From an uncultured Oscillospiraceae bacterium (GTDB taxonomy: Bacteria > Bacillota > Clostridia > Oscillospirales > Acutalibacteraceae): a DNA stretch of 38,569 nucleotides. Both the position numbers and the translations under genes were made by a program. This document shows positions 6,631 to 14,489 of the stretch, piece by piece. Within the stretch, counting starts at the first letter, position 1. Every line of letters starts with the position of its first letter. The stretch spans positions 1 to 38,569 of the forward strand of contig UQQZ01000017.1 in the NCBI GenBank assembly GCA_900543305.1. The letters run 5' to 3'. The notes under the pieces are model-generated. The model had not been told where the DNA came from. It saw only the letters and a list, made by a program, of their open reading frames with translations, and searched no databases.

Positions 6631-7965
6631 GTGGCCTTTGAAGGGTTAGCGGAAAAACTGAGCAATTCCTTTAAAAAGCTGCGGAGCAAGGGTAAGCTCA
6701 GCGAGGCAGACGTAAAAGAGGCCATGCGGGAAGTCCGCCTGGCGTTGTTGGAGGCGGACGTCAACTACAAGGTGGCCAAGGAGTTCACCAAAAAGGTGAC
6801 GGACCGGGCAGTGGGATCGGAAGTCATGGAGAGCCTGACTCCCGCCCAGATGGTGGTGAAGATCGTCAATGAGGAGCTGACGGCCCTGATGGGCGGCAGC
6901 GAGGAACGGTTGAAAATGCCTGCCCATCCTCCGGCGGTTATCATGATGTGCGGCCTTCAGGGCGCCGGTAAAACCACCCATGCCGCAAAGCTTGCCTATC
7001 AGTTGAAATCCCAGGGACACCGGCCCTTGCTGGTGGCAGGGGACATCTACCGTCCCGCGGCCATCAAGCAGTTGCAGGTGGTGGGAGAAAAGGCTGGGGC
7101 GCCTGTGTTTGAGCGGGGCACCCAGGATCCGGTGATCACGGCCAAGGAAGCGGTGCGTCATGCCAAAGACTACGGCAACGACTATGTGATTATCGATACT
7201 GCCGGCCGGCTGCAGATCGATGAAGCTCTCATGGAGGAGCTCCGTCGAATCAAGGAAGCGGTGGAGCCCACGGATATCCTGCTGGTGGTGGACGCCATGA
7301 CCGGCCAGGAAGCGGTCAATGTGGCCAAGTCCTTTGACGACCTGCTGGATATCACCGGTGTGATCCTCACCAAGTTGGATGGCGACACCCGAGGCGGTGC
7401 TGCTCTGTCTGTCAAAGCGGTGACGGGAAAGCCCATCAAATACGCCGGCACCGGAGAAAAGCTTTCCGACTTGGAAGTGTTCCATCCGGACAGGATGGCC
7501 AGCCGGATTTTGGGCATGGGGGATGTGCTTTCCCTGATTGAAGATGCCCAGTCGAAGCTGGACGAAAAGGCCGCTGCCAAAACGGCCCAGCGGCTGATGC
7601 AGAACAAGATGGATCTCAACGACCTGCTGGACCAGTTCGAGCAGGTGAAGAAAATGGGTCCCATCAAGGGGATCCTCTCCAAGCTGCCCGGGGTGGGCAA
7701 CAAGCTGGATGATGTGGACATTGACGACAGGATCATGGACCGGAGCGCGGCGATAATTCTTTCCATGACACCCTATGAGCGGTCCCATCCCGATTGCTTG
7801 AACGCTTCCCGGAAAAAGCGGATTGCCGCAGGCTGCGGCATGAAGGTGGAGGACGTGAACCGGCTTTTGAACCAGTTCCGTCAGACCCAGAAGCTGATGA
7901 AGCAGTTTGGGGGCATGGGCAAGGGCAAGGGCAAGCGGAGAAAGATGCCCAACCTGCCCTTTTAA
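6631..7965 (+). CDS. ffh: Signal recognition particle GTPase Ffh
   Basis: The protein subunit of SRP: it binds signal peptides and 4.5S/6S RNA and docks ribosomes at FtsY on the membrane. The 444 residues show the N helical bundle, then the G domain with CGLQGAGKTTHAAKLA (P-loop), IIDTAGRLQ, TKLDGDTRGGAALS and KYAGTGEKLSDLEVF, and a methionine-rich M domain. The RNA-binding motif reads RKKRIAAGCGMKVEDVNRLL; the family usually has GSG here, so Cys replaces Ser. A basic tail ends KRRKMPNLPF. The start is GTG with AGGAGGGA upstream. rpsP follows after a 111-bp gap holding two hairpins. Confidence 0.97.
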   Translation: MAFEGLAEKLSNSFKKLRSKGKLSEADVKEAMREVRLALLEADVNYKVAKEFTKKVTDRAVGSEVMESLTPAQMVVKIVNEELTALMGGSEERLKMPAHPPAVIMMCGLQGAGKTTHAAKLAYQLKSQGHRPLLVAGDIYRPAAIKQLQVVGEKAGAPVFERGTQDPVITAKEAVRHAKDYGNDYVIIDTAGRLQIDEALMEELRRIKEAVEPTDILLVVDAMTGQEAVNVAKSFDDLLDITGVILTKLDGDTRGGAALSVKAVTGKPIKYAGTGEKLSDLEVFHPDRMASRILGMGDVLSLIEDAQSKLDEKAAAKTAQRLMQNKMDLNDLLDQFEQVKKMGPIKGILSKLPGVGNKLDDVDIDDRIMDRSAAIILSMTPYERSHPDCLNASRKKRIAAGCGMKVEDVNRLLNQFRQTQKLMKQFGGMGKGKGKRRKMPNLPF

Positions 7966-7992
7966 GCAAGTGAAATCTGTATAGGATATTGC

Positions 7993-8033
7993 CGGGGCGT
8001 GCCCCGTGAACAATATTGCCCGGAGAGCCGGGC
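7993..8033 (+). promoter_or_regulatory. Paired hairpins in the ffh-rpsP gap
   Basis: CGGGG (7993-7997) and CCCCG (8002-8006) with a 4-nt loop, then GCCCGG (8018-8023) and CCGGGC (8028-8033) with loop AGAG. Each follows a near-identical ATATTGCC. There is no T-tract, so simple termination is unlikely. A translational or processing role for rpsP is inference. Confidence 0.4.
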
Positions 8034-8076
8034 CAAAGAGCAACAACATTTTTATCATATTTTGGAGGAATGGATC

Positions 8077-8319
8077 ATGGCAGTTAAAATCAGATTGAGA
8101 AGAATGGGCGCTAAGAAGTCTCCTTTCTACCGCATCGTGGTGGCGGACTCCCGTTTCCCTCGGGACGGCCGTTTCATTGAGGAGATTGGCTACTACAATC
8201 CCATGGAAGAGCCCAGCGTGGTGAAAGTGGATCCCGAGAAGGCCAAGAAGTGGCTGGCTAACGGCGCACAGCCCACCGACACCGTGAAGGCACTGTTCAA
8301 GAAGCACGGCGTGATCTGA
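8077..8319 (+). CDS. rpsP: 30S ribosomal protein S16
   Basis: Small-subunit assembly protein, 80 residues, starting MAVKIRLRRMGAKKSPFYR, the S16 signature; RIVVADSRFPRDGRFIEEIG and YYNPMEEP follow. The start at 8077 has TTTGGAGGAA eight bases upstream. It sits between ffh and khpA in the order usual for Clostridia and is probably expressed from the ylxM promoter. Confidence 0.97.
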   Translation: MAVKIRLRRMGAKKSPFYRIVVADSRFPRDGRFIEEIGYYNPMEEPSVVKVDPEKAKKWLANGAQPTDTVKALFKKHGVI

Positions 8320-8353
8320 TTGACGCCCTAGCCTTTTGAAAGGAGCAGACATC

Positions 8354-8584
8354 ATGGAGGATTTGCTGAAGGCCATTGCTTCCGGCCTGGTGGAAAAGCC
8401 GGAAGAGATTGTCGTCACCAGCGAGGAGCAGGAGAACGGCACCACCGTGTATCATCTCCATGTGGCGGAGGACGACATGGGCCGGGTAATCGGCAAGCAA
8501 GGCCGCATTGCCAAAGCCATCCGCGTGGTCATGCGCGCGGCGGCGACCCGCAAGGAACAGAAAATCATGGTCGAAATCGACTGA
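8354..8584 (+). CDS. khpA: KH-domain RNA-binding protein KhpA
   Basis: A 76-residue single-KH-domain protein (YlqC family). The RNA-gripping GxxG loop is seen in GRVIGKQGRIAKAIR. KhpA forms a complex with KhpB (Jag/EloR), binds many RNAs and, in pneumococcus, affects cell elongation and division. The start at 8354 has AAAGGAG eight bases upstream. It lies 34 bp after rpsP and is followed by a compact terminator hairpin before rimM. Confidence 0.94.
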   Translation: MEDLLKAIASGLVEKPEEIVVTSEEQENGTTVYHLHVAEDDMGRVIGKQGRIAKAIRVVMRAAATRKEQKIMVEID

Positions 8585-8590
8585 GCAGAG

Positions 8591-8610
8591 AAGGGCGCAA
8601 GCCCTTTTTT
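8591..8610 (+). terminator. Intra-operon terminator between khpA and rimM
   Basis: AAGGGC (8591-8596), GCAA tetraloop, GCCCTT (8601-8606) then TTTT. It is only 19 bp from the rimM start, so it would set the ratio of upstream to downstream transcript rather than end the operon. Confidence 0.75.
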
Positions 8611-8628
8611 GTTTACCTGGAGGTTTAC

Positions 8629-9153
8629 ATGAAAAAACAATTTTTAGAAGCGGGAAAGATTGTGCGCACCCACGGAGTGCGGGGGGAGCTGGTCCTGGAA
8701 TGCTGGGCGGATTCCCCGGAATTTTTGGGGAAGGTAAAGCGGTTTTACTGGGACGGAGGCAAGCGGGATGCAGGTCTTCTTTCCTCCCGAGTGCACAAAG
8801 GGCGGCTGCTGGTGCGGCTGTCCGGGGTGGATACCGTAGAGCAGGGAGACGCTCTGCGGGGGAAAGTGCTCTACCTGAATCGGGAGGATGTGACCCTGCC
8901 TGAGGGAAGCTTTTTTCTGCAAGATCTCATTGGCCTGCGGGTGGTGGACGGAACCACCGGTCAGGAGTACGGGGAGCTGAAAGAAGTGCTCCCCACCGGC
9001 GCCAACGACGTGTACCGGATTGTGGGGCCTACGGGAAAAGAATATCTTTTTCCGGCAGTGCGGCATATGATAAAGCGGGTGGCTCTGGAAGAAGGGGTGC
9101 TGGAAGTGTTGCCCATCCCCGGGATTTTTGACGAAGCAGGGGAGGAAGCCTAA
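8629..9153 (+). CDS. rimM: 16S rRNA processing/ribosome maturation factor RimM
   Basis: Binds S19 and the 30S head to help late 16S rRNA maturation. The 174 residues have the N-terminal barrel beginning FLEAGKIVRTHGVRGEL, a linker with FFLQDLIGL, and a C-terminal PRC-barrel with GELKEVLPTGANDVYRI and ending near LPIPGIFD. GGAGG precedes the ATG. Its TAA stop directly abuts the trmD ATG, indicating translational coupling. Confidence 0.96.
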   Translation: MKKQFLEAGKIVRTHGVRGELVLECWADSPEFLGKVKRFYWDGGKRDAGLLSSRVHKGRLLVRLSGVDTVEQGDALRGKVLYLNREDVTLPEGSFFLQDLIGLRVVDGTTGQEYGELKEVLPTGANDVYRIVGPTGKEYLFPAVRHMIKRVALEEGVLEVLPIPGIFDEAGEEA

Positions 9154-9888
9154 ATGCGCGTGGACATTTTGACTTTGTTCCCGGAAATGTTCCCGCCTGT
9201 GCTGGGACACAGTATTGTGGGCAGGGCCAGGAAAAAGGGGATCCTCCAGGTATGCTGTCATCAACTCCGGGACTTTTCCCCGGATTCCCGGGGCAGGGTG
9301 GATGATACGGTGTTTGGAGGCGGCAAGGGAATGCTGCTTATGGCGGAGCCTTTTGCCCGGGGCATTGACGGGATCTGCGCACACTTGGGGTACCGGCCGC
9401 ATATCCTGTATATGTCTCCCAGAGGCAAGGTGCTGGATCAGGAAGACGCCAAGCGGCTTTCCCGAGAGGAGGGCTTGCTGATCCTTTGCGGCCATTATGA
9501 GGGGATTGACCAGCGGGTGTTGGAGGAATATAGGGTGGAGGAGATTTCCGTAGGAGACTATGTGCTCACCGGCGGAGAGCTGCCCGCCATGATCCTCACC
9601 GATGCGGTCAGCCGGATGCTGCCGGGTGTTTTGGCGGAGGAAGCTTGTTTCACCCAGGAGAGCCATTATTCCGGCCTGCTGGAATACCCCCAGTATACCA
9701 GACCCGAAGTGTGGCGGGGCCGATCGGTGCCGGAAGTGCTCCTTTCCGGCCATCATGAGAACGTGCGGAAGTGGAGGCGTGCCCAGTCCCTCCAGGTAAC
9801 CCGGACCAACCGTCCTGACCTGTTTTCTCAGGTAAAACTGACCAAAGAGGATGAAAAACTTTTAGAAAATATAGGAGAAAAATTCTAA
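9154..9888 (+). CDS. trmD: tRNA (guanine-37-N1) methyltransferase TrmD
   Basis: SPOUT-class enzyme that makes m1G37 next to the anticodon and prevents +1 frameshifting. The 244 residues start MRVDILTLFPEMF. The substrate loop DDTVFGGGKGMLL, the SAM trefoil-knot segments LCGHYEGIDQRVLEEY and SVGDYVLTGGELPAMI, and the tRNA-contacting HYSGLLEYPQYTRP are all visible. It is the last gene of the ffh-rpsP-khpA-rimM-trmD run. After it comes a 315-bp gap with weak hairpins, for example TTTCCCC/GGGGAAA at 9945-9967, and the next promoter. Confidence 0.97.
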   Translation: MRVDILTLFPEMFPPVLGHSIVGRARKKGILQVCCHQLRDFSPDSRGRVDDTVFGGGKGMLLMAEPFARGIDGICAHLGYRPHILYMSPRGKVLDQEDAKRLSREEGLLILCGHYEGIDQRVLEEYRVEEISVGDYVLTGGELPAMILTDAVSRMLPGVLAEEACFTQESHYSGLLEYPQYTRPEVWRGRSVPEVLLSGHHENVRKWRRAQSLQVTRTNRPDLFSQVKLTKEDEKLLENIGEKF

Positions 9889-10086
9889 ATATTTTCTGCT
9901 TTGTATGGAGGGCTTAAAAATGGCCCATGCTTTCTTTGCGGGGATTTCCCCTTGAAAACAGGGGAAAAACCTGAAAAACGGCGACACAATGGGCAAAAAG
10001 TTTTCCACATTGCTTACAAGATGCACAAACGCCGGTCGAAAAATGGAGCCTACCCTGTTCAGGAATCCAAAATTCGGGAAATTGTG

Positions 10087-10114
10087 TTGACGGGAGCCGT
10101 AAATATGCTATAAT
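10087..10114 (+). promoter_or_regulatory. Extended -10 promoter of the HPr gene
   Basis: TTGACG (10087-10092), 16-bp spacer, TATAAT (10109-10114) preceded by TGC, giving an extended -10. It lies 90 bp before the HPr start. Confidence 0.8.
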
Positions 10115-10203
10115 GAAATCAAATTCTAAGTACTTTGCGCCCGTTCGAACTATTTTTTACGGTGGCAAACCTTTTCATCAATACTGTAGGAGAGTGAATT
10201 TGC

Positions 10204-10467
10204 ATGTGTGCTAAAGAAGTTTTGGTCCAGAATCAGGTCGGCCTTCACGCTCGTCCGGCTACGTTCTTCATCCAGAAGGCAAACGAGTTCAAGTCCTCTA
10301 TCTGGGTGGAAAAGGAAGAGAGAAGAGTGAACGCCAAGAGTCTGCTGGGCGTGCTCAGCCTGGGGATTGTTGGAGGCGTGACCATCCGCATTATTGCTGA
10401 TGGCGCCGACGAAGAGCAGGCTGTGGATGCTCTGGTGGATCTGGTAAACTCCGGCTTTGCGGAGTAA
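10204..10467 (+). CDS. ptsH: HPr-family phosphocarrier protein
   Basis: Small cytosolic PTS phosphocarrier, 87 residues. NQVGLHARPA holds the PTS-phosphorylated His at exactly position 15, and VNAKSLLGVLSLGI holds Ser46, the site used by HPr kinase for carbon catabolite control. Keeping both sites argues for true HPr rather than Crh, which lacks His15. It is a stand-alone gene with its own extended -10 promoter and a strong terminator 30 bp after the stop; ptsI is not adjacent. Start by GGAGAGTGAATTTGC-ATG spacing. Confidence 0.92.
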   Translation: MCAKEVLVQNQVGLHARPATFFIQKANEFKSSIWVEKEERRVNAKSLLGVLSLGIVGGVTIRIIADGADEEQAVDALVDLVNSGFAE

Positions 10468-10494
10468 GCCTATTTGATACGGGCAAACTGCTAA

Positions 10495-10521
10495 AGGCAC
10501 CGCGGAAGCGGTGCTTTTTTT
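10495..10521 (+). terminator. Terminator after the HPr gene
   Basis: GCACCGC (10497-10503), GGAA tetraloop, GCGGTGC (10508-10514), then seven T. Confidence 0.93.
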
Positions 10522-10546
10522 ATCAATTTCTGTTGGGAGGGCACCC

Positions 10547-12439
10547 ATGACGGAACAGGAAGAGAAAAAGAAAGAACTGCGCCGGAAGGCCATGAAACTT
10601 CCCCTGAGTCCCGGAGTGTATCTGATGCACGACAAGAGCGGGCAGATCATTTATATTGGAAAAGCCAAGGCGCTGAAAAACCGGGTCAGCCAATATTTTG
10701 GGTCGGAGAAAAACCACAACAACAAGGTGCGCCGAATGGTGGCCAATGTGGATTGGTTTGAATACATTGTCACCGACAGTGAATTTGAGGCCCTGGTGCT
10801 GGAAAGCAGCCTGATCAAGCAGAATCAACCCAAATACAATATCCTGTTGAAAGATGACAAGGGATACAGTTATATTCGAGTCAGTGAAGGACCTTGGCCC
10901 CGGATCACCGAGGCCAAGAAGATGGAGGACGATGGGGCCAAGTATATTGGGCCTTACATGAGTTCCTGGTCTATCAAGCAGACCATCGACTCCGCCCTGA
11001 AGATTTTCAAGCTTCCCGATTGTAACCGGAAATTTCCCCAGGATTTCGGCAAAGGCCGCCCCTGCCTGAATTACTATATCAAGCAGTGCTGCGCTCCCTG
11101 CAGAGGGAGAATCACCCAGGAGGAATACCAGGAGGCGTTTCAGGAGGCCCTGGATTTCATCCGGGGAGGAAGCTCCACCTCCATCAAGGTTTTGACCCAG
11201 CGGATGGAAGAAGCCGCGGAACGGATGGAGTTTGAGTTGGCCGCCCGGCTTCGGGACAGGATCAATGCCATCAACAAGATGCGGGAACGGCAGAAAGTGG
11301 TTGCCAGCCGGGTGGAGGAGCAGGATGTGTTTGCTCTGGCCCAGGGAGAAACCCACACGGCCTTTGAGGTGTTCCGCTTTACCGGCAACAAGCTCAGCGA
11401 CCGGGAGAGTTTTCTCACCGAAGGCCTGGAGCCGGACCCGGAAGCTCGGTCGGAGTTTTTGCGGCAGTACTATGCCATCCGGGACAGGATTCCCCCTTTG
11501 GTGGTGCTGGACAGATCGGAAGTGGATGACGAGGAGCTGCTGACCCGGTGGCTTTCGGAGCGCCGGGGAAAGAGCGTCAAATTGCTGGTCCCCCAGCGGG
11601 GCGATCAAGCCCAGCTGGTACAAATGTGTCGGAAGAACGCGGCGGAGCACATTGCCCAGCAGGTGGGAACCTCTGGACGGGATGCCTCCGCCCTGGACGA
11701 GCTTCGGCGGCTGTTGGGGCTGGAAAAGACTCCCGTCTATATTGAGTCCTACGATATCTCCAATCTGGCGGGGGGAGAAAACGTAGCGGGTATGGTGGTG
11801 TTTGAAAACGGACGGCCTTTAAAATCCGCCTACCGCCGGTTTAAAATCAAGACCGTAGAAGGCCAGGACGATTACGGCTCCATGCGGGAAGTGATTCGCC
11901 GCCGGTTCGAGGAGTACAAGAGTCATCAGGCCCAGGGGGATTCCCTGGGATTTGGGCGGCTGCCGGACTTGATCCTGCTGGACGGCGGCAAGGGTCATGT
12001 GGCGGCGGTTCAGCCGGTGCTGGAGGAGATGGGGATCCAGGTGCCCCTGTTTGGCATGGTCAAGGACGACCGTCACCGGACCAGGGCCATTGCTTTGACA
12101 GGCGGGGAGATTGCCATCAGTTCGCACCGGCGGGCATTTACCCTGGTCAGCTCCATCCAGGATGAGGTGCACCGGTTTGCCATTGGATACCACCGGCAGC
12201 AGCGGAAAAAAGCGGCAGTGTCCTCCACGCTCACCTCCATTGCAGGAATCGGGGATGCCCGGGCCAAGGCGCTTCTGAAGCATTTCAAAACGGTGAAGGC
12301 AGTTAGCGAAGCAGACCTGCAGGAGCTGGAAAACGCCCCAGGTATGACGAAACCTTCCGCCCGCCGGGTGTACGAGTATTTCCACGGTTCTCCGGATGAA
12401 GAAGGTGGAAATTCGGGGGAAATTGCGCCAAATAGTTGA
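10547..12439 (+). CDS. uvrC: Excinuclease ABC subunit C
   Basis: Nuclease of nucleotide excision repair that cuts on both sides of a lesion marked by UvrAB. The 630 residues show the N-terminal GIY-YIG domain (LSPGVYLMHDKSGQIIYIGKAKALKNR) split between its catalytic strands, a Cys-containing segment (NYYIKQCCAPCRG), the UVR motif that binds UvrB (MEEAAERMEFELAARLRD), the RNase-H-like 5' nuclease domain (IESYDISNLAGG and LLDGGKGHV), and C-terminal helix-hairpin-helix repeats (LTSIAGIGDARAKALLKHF). GGGAGGGCACCC precedes the ATG at 10547. No promoter is obvious between the HPr terminator and this gene, so some readthrough is likely. Confidence 0.96.
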   Translation: MTEQEEKKKELRRKAMKLPLSPGVYLMHDKSGQIIYIGKAKALKNRVSQYFGSEKNHNNKVRRMVANVDWFEYIVTDSEFEALVLESSLIKQNQPKYNILLKDDKGYSYIRVSEGPWPRITEAKKMEDDGAKYIGPYMSSWSIKQTIDSALKIFKLPDCNRKFPQDFGKGRPCLNYYIKQCCAPCRGRITQEEYQEAFQEALDFIRGGSSTSIKVLTQRMEEAAERMEFELAARLRDRINAINKMRERQKVVASRVEEQDVFALAQGETHTAFEVFRFTGNKLSDRESFLTEGLEPDPEARSEFLRQYYAIRDRIPPLVVLDRSEVDDEELLTRWLSERRGKSVKLLVPQRGDQAQLVQMCRKNAAEHIAQQVGTSGRDASALDELRRLLGLEKTPVYIESYDISNLAGGENVAGMVVFENGRPLKSAYRRFKIKTVEGQDDYGSMREVIRRRFEEYKSHQAQGDSLGFGRLPDLILLDGGKGHVAAVQPVLEEMGIQVPLFGMVKDDRHRTRAIALTGGEIAISSHRRAFTLVSSIQDEVHRFAIGYHRQQRKKAAVSSTLTSIAGIGDARAKALLKHFKTVKAVSEADLQELENAPGMTKPSARRVYEYFHGSPDEEGGNSGEIAPNS

Positions 12440-12464
12440 CAGATTGGCCGTTTAATGGGATAAT
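12436..12464 (+). promoter_or_regulatory. Promoter of rsmD-coaD, overlapping the uvrC stop
   Basis: TTGACA (12436-12441) overlaps the uvrC TGA; after a 17-bp spacer comes GATAAT (12459-12464). It is 45 bp before rsmD. Confidence 0.75.
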
Positions 12465-12508
12465 AAAGCGGATATAACACTTTTAGTTTCATTGCTGGGA
12501 GACATGCC

Positions 12509-13090
12509 ATGCGGATCATTACCGGTACACACCGGGGGAAAAAGCTCATCACGATGGAGGGGGAGCAAGTGCGCCCCACCACGGATCGGGTTAAGGAATC
12601 CCTCTTCAATATTCTCCAGTTTCAGCTGGAGGGACGGCGGTTTTTGGACCTGTTTGCCGGTTCCGGCCAAATTGGTCTGGAGGCCCTAAGCCGGGGCGCG
12701 GCGCTGGCGGTGTTTGTAGACGCTTCCAAGGATTCCATCCGGGTGGTGGAAAAGAACATCCAGTCCACCGGGTTGGGGGATCGTGCCAAGGTGGTGACGG
12801 CAGATTTTGCCGCCTATCTGCGAGGATGCCGGGAGCGTTTCGACGTGGCGTTTCTGGATCCGCCTTACCGGACAGGGCTGTTGGAACGAGCGTTGCCTAT
12901 GACCGTAGAGCGGATGAATCCTGGCGGGGTCATTCTTTGCGAACACCCCAAGGAAGAAGCGCTGCCGGAAAAGGTGGGGCATTTTGTGCTGCACAAAAGT
13001 TACCGGTATGGAAAGATCCTTCTCAGCGCCTATCGGGCGCCGGAGGAAGAGGCAAATCCTGTGGATGGCGGGGAAGAGCCCGTCCTGTAA
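12509..13090 (+). CDS. rsmD: 16S rRNA (guanine-966-N2) methyltransferase RsmD
   Basis: SAM-dependent Rossmann-fold enzyme methylating G966 in the 30S P-site region. The 193 residues begin MRIITGTHRGKKL with VRPTTDRVKESLFNIL; the SAM-binding FLDLFAGSGQIGLEALSRGA follows, and the catalytic motif IV is AFLDPPY. It is 12 bp from coaD, a pairing very common in Firmicutes. Confidence 0.95.
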   Translation: MRIITGTHRGKKLITMEGEQVRPTTDRVKESLFNILQFQLEGRRFLDLFAGSGQIGLEALSRGAALAVFVDASKDSIRVVEKNIQSTGLGDRAKVVTADFAAYLRGCRERFDVAFLDPPYRTGLLERALPMTVERMNPGGVILCEHPKEEALPEKVGHFVLHKSYRYGKILLSAYRAPEEEANPVDGGEEPVL

Positions 13091-13102
13091 GGAGAGAAGA
13101 CT

Positions 13103-13594
13103 ATGAAACTTGCCGTGTACCCGGGCAGTTTTGACCCGGTTACCTTGGGACACTTGGATATCATCCTGCGGGCCAGCAAGATCTTTGACCGGCTGATTGT
13201 GGGGGTTCCCGTGAATCCTGACAAGCACGCCAGTTTTACCGTAGAAGAGCGCATGGAGCTGTTGCGCCGGGCTACAGAGGCAGAGGGCTTGCAGAACGTG
13301 GAGATTGACAAAGTGGATGGGCTGTTGGCGGATTATGCCAAGCGGCGGGGTGCCATGGTCCTGATCAAAGGGCTGCGGGCTCTGTCGGATTTTGAGTATG
13401 AATTCCAGCAGGCCCTGACCAACAAGAAACTGAATCCGGAGCTGGAAACTATGTTTTTGGCAACCAGCGCGGAGAACATGTTTTTAAGTTCCAGTATGGT
13501 CAAGCAGGTGGCCGGATTTGGCGGGGACATTTCTCCCTTTGTGCCTGCGTGCATTTTGCAGACCATTCAGGACCGGCTGTGCGGCCGGTCATAA
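13103..13594 (+). CDS. coaD: Phosphopantetheine adenylyltransferase
   Basis: Penultimate step of coenzyme A synthesis: adenylates 4'-phosphopantetheine to dephospho-CoA. The 163 residues carry the nucleotidyltransferase signature YPGSFDPVTLGHLDII with its catalytic His, the KGLRALSDFEYEFQ substrate segment and the SSSMVKQVA ATP-binding motif near the C-terminus. GGAGAG lies upstream of the ATG. It is cotranscribed with rsmD and probably with the coiled-coil gene downstream. Confidence 0.96.
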   Translation: MKLAVYPGSFDPVTLGHLDIILRASKIFDRLIVGVPVNPDKHASFTVEERMELLRRATEAEGLQNVEIDKVDGLLADYAKRRGAMVLIKGLRALSDFEYEFQQALTNKKLNPELETMFLATSAENMFLSSSMVKQVAGFGGDISPFVPACILQTIQDRLCGRS

Positions 13595-13708
13595 AGAGAG
13601 GTTTTTTCGGGGATGGCAAAGCCGTCGCCCGTGGAATAGAATACGCGCTCCTGGGGGAAAGTCCCGGAAATAGGAACCGCGTAAGAGAAGAAAGGAATGG
13701 GTTTCACC

Positions 13709-14188
13709 ATGAGCAACAATCAGGCTACCATTGAAGATCTCATCGACGAAATGTACGACGTTTTGGATAAGGGCTGGAAGATGCCTCTTTCTGCGGGCAA
13801 GGTATTTGTAGATGGGGAAGAGGTGCGCCAGATCCTGGACGAAATCAAAGACGAAATTCCTGCAGAAGTGCGGCAGGCGAAAGCGATTCTGGCCGACCGG
13901 GCCAAGCTGGTCAGCGAGGCACAGCGGGAGGCGGATACCATTGTTCGGGTGGCCGAAGAGAAAGCCAGAGCCATGGTCAACCAGGATGAGATCGTCCGTC
14001 AGGCCCAGGCCAAGGCCAACGAGCTGATCGCCCAGGCCCAGCAGAAGTTTAAAGAAATGCGCAAGGCCAGCAATGATTATGTCGACGACTTGATGCGCCG
14101 TGCAGACGAATCTCTGTCCGCCAATTTGGCTGAGTTGCGGAAAACTCGCCAGAGCATTAAGACTTCCCAGCGGAACTCACAAATCTGA
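13709..14188 (+). CDS. Coiled-coil protein of unknown function (159 aa)
   Basis: Soluble helical protein with no recognised enzyme motif. Residues 1-45 form a globular start (IEDLIDEMYDVLDKGWKMPL, then KVFVDGEEVRQILDEI). From about residue 55 to 145 it is a long amphipathic helix rich in Ala, Glu, Gln and Arg (AKAILADRAKLVSEAQREA and AKANELIAQAQQKFKEM), resembling the stalk of ATP-synthase subunit b or V-type subunit H. It has no membrane segment. In Clostridia a gene of this kind often follows coaD. An ATG at 13697 is also in frame but sits too close to AAAGGA; 13709 is chosen. A role in envelope or division scaffolding is possible but not shown. Confidence 0.8.
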   Translation: MSNNQATIEDLIDEMYDVLDKGWKMPLSAGKVFVDGEEVRQILDEIKDEIPAEVRQAKAILADRAKLVSEAQREADTIVRVAEEKARAMVNQDEIVRQAQAKANELIAQAQQKFKEMRKASNDYVDDLMRRADESLSANLAELRKTRQSIKTSQRNSQI

Positions 14189-14233
14189 GAAAGGTATTTT
14201 ATAAGATACCGACAAAAAACTAAAATGCACTGT

Positions 14234-14267
14234 ATTCCCCTCACTAAATGTAGTGAGGGGAATTTTT
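14234..14267 (+). terminator. Strong terminator before the dcw cluster
   Basis: ATTCCCCTCACTA (14234-14246) pairs over 13 bp with TAGTGAGGGGAAT (14251-14263), loop AATG, then a T run. A second hairpin, TTTGTTCCCC (14265-14274) with GGGGAACAAA (14285-14294), begins inside this T run. Confidence 0.93.
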
Positions 14268-14337
14268 GTTCCCCCAAAATGGGAGGGGAACAAAGCTTCG
14301 AACCCAGGAATTTCCTAGCTTTTTCCTCATTTTCGGG

Positions 14338-14366
14338 TTGCTTTTAAAGGGGATATGTTCTATAAT
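14338..14366 (+). promoter_or_regulatory. Promoter of the mraZ-led dcw cluster
   Basis: TTGCTT (14338-14343), 17-bp spacer, TATAAT (14361-14366). Transcription would start near 14373, leaving a leader of about 115 nt that contains the MraZ-type repeats. Confidence 0.75.
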
Positions 14367-14380
14367 AATTGACATCAGAG

Positions 14381-14445
14381 TGGGGATTGGTGGCAAAAAG
14401 ATCAATACAGTGGGTGAAAAAGGGCAAAAGTTCCCTCTGAGGGGC
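14381..14445 (+). promoter_or_regulatory. Putative MraZ operator: 10-bp-phased TGGG repeats
   Basis: TGGGG (14381), TGGCA (14391), TGGGT (14411), AGGGC (14421) and GGGGC (14441) fall on an exact 10-bp phase, with two registers skipped. E. coli MraZ binds TGGGN repeats with 5-bp gaps between promoter and mraZ, so this matches an autoregulatory site in position and spacing. Confidence 0.65.
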
Positions 14446-14489
14446 AAGAAGCCTGGCCCCCCTCTCTGAACAGAAAGGGAAAAGGCGTT

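Noticed and set aside
6646..8445. Minus-strand frame of 599 codons opposite ffh, rpsP and khpA
   Set aside because: It crosses three certain genes and is rich in His/Gln/Gly as expected from reverse reading; no start signal.
10003..10012. DnaA-box-like TTTTCCACA
   Set aside because: A single one-mismatch copy with no clustering, no AT-rich unwinding element and no dnaA/dnaN nearby.
9901..10113. 70-codon plus-strand frame before the HPr gene
   Set aside because: No Shine-Dalgarno, unusual composition, and its end overlaps the HPr promoter.
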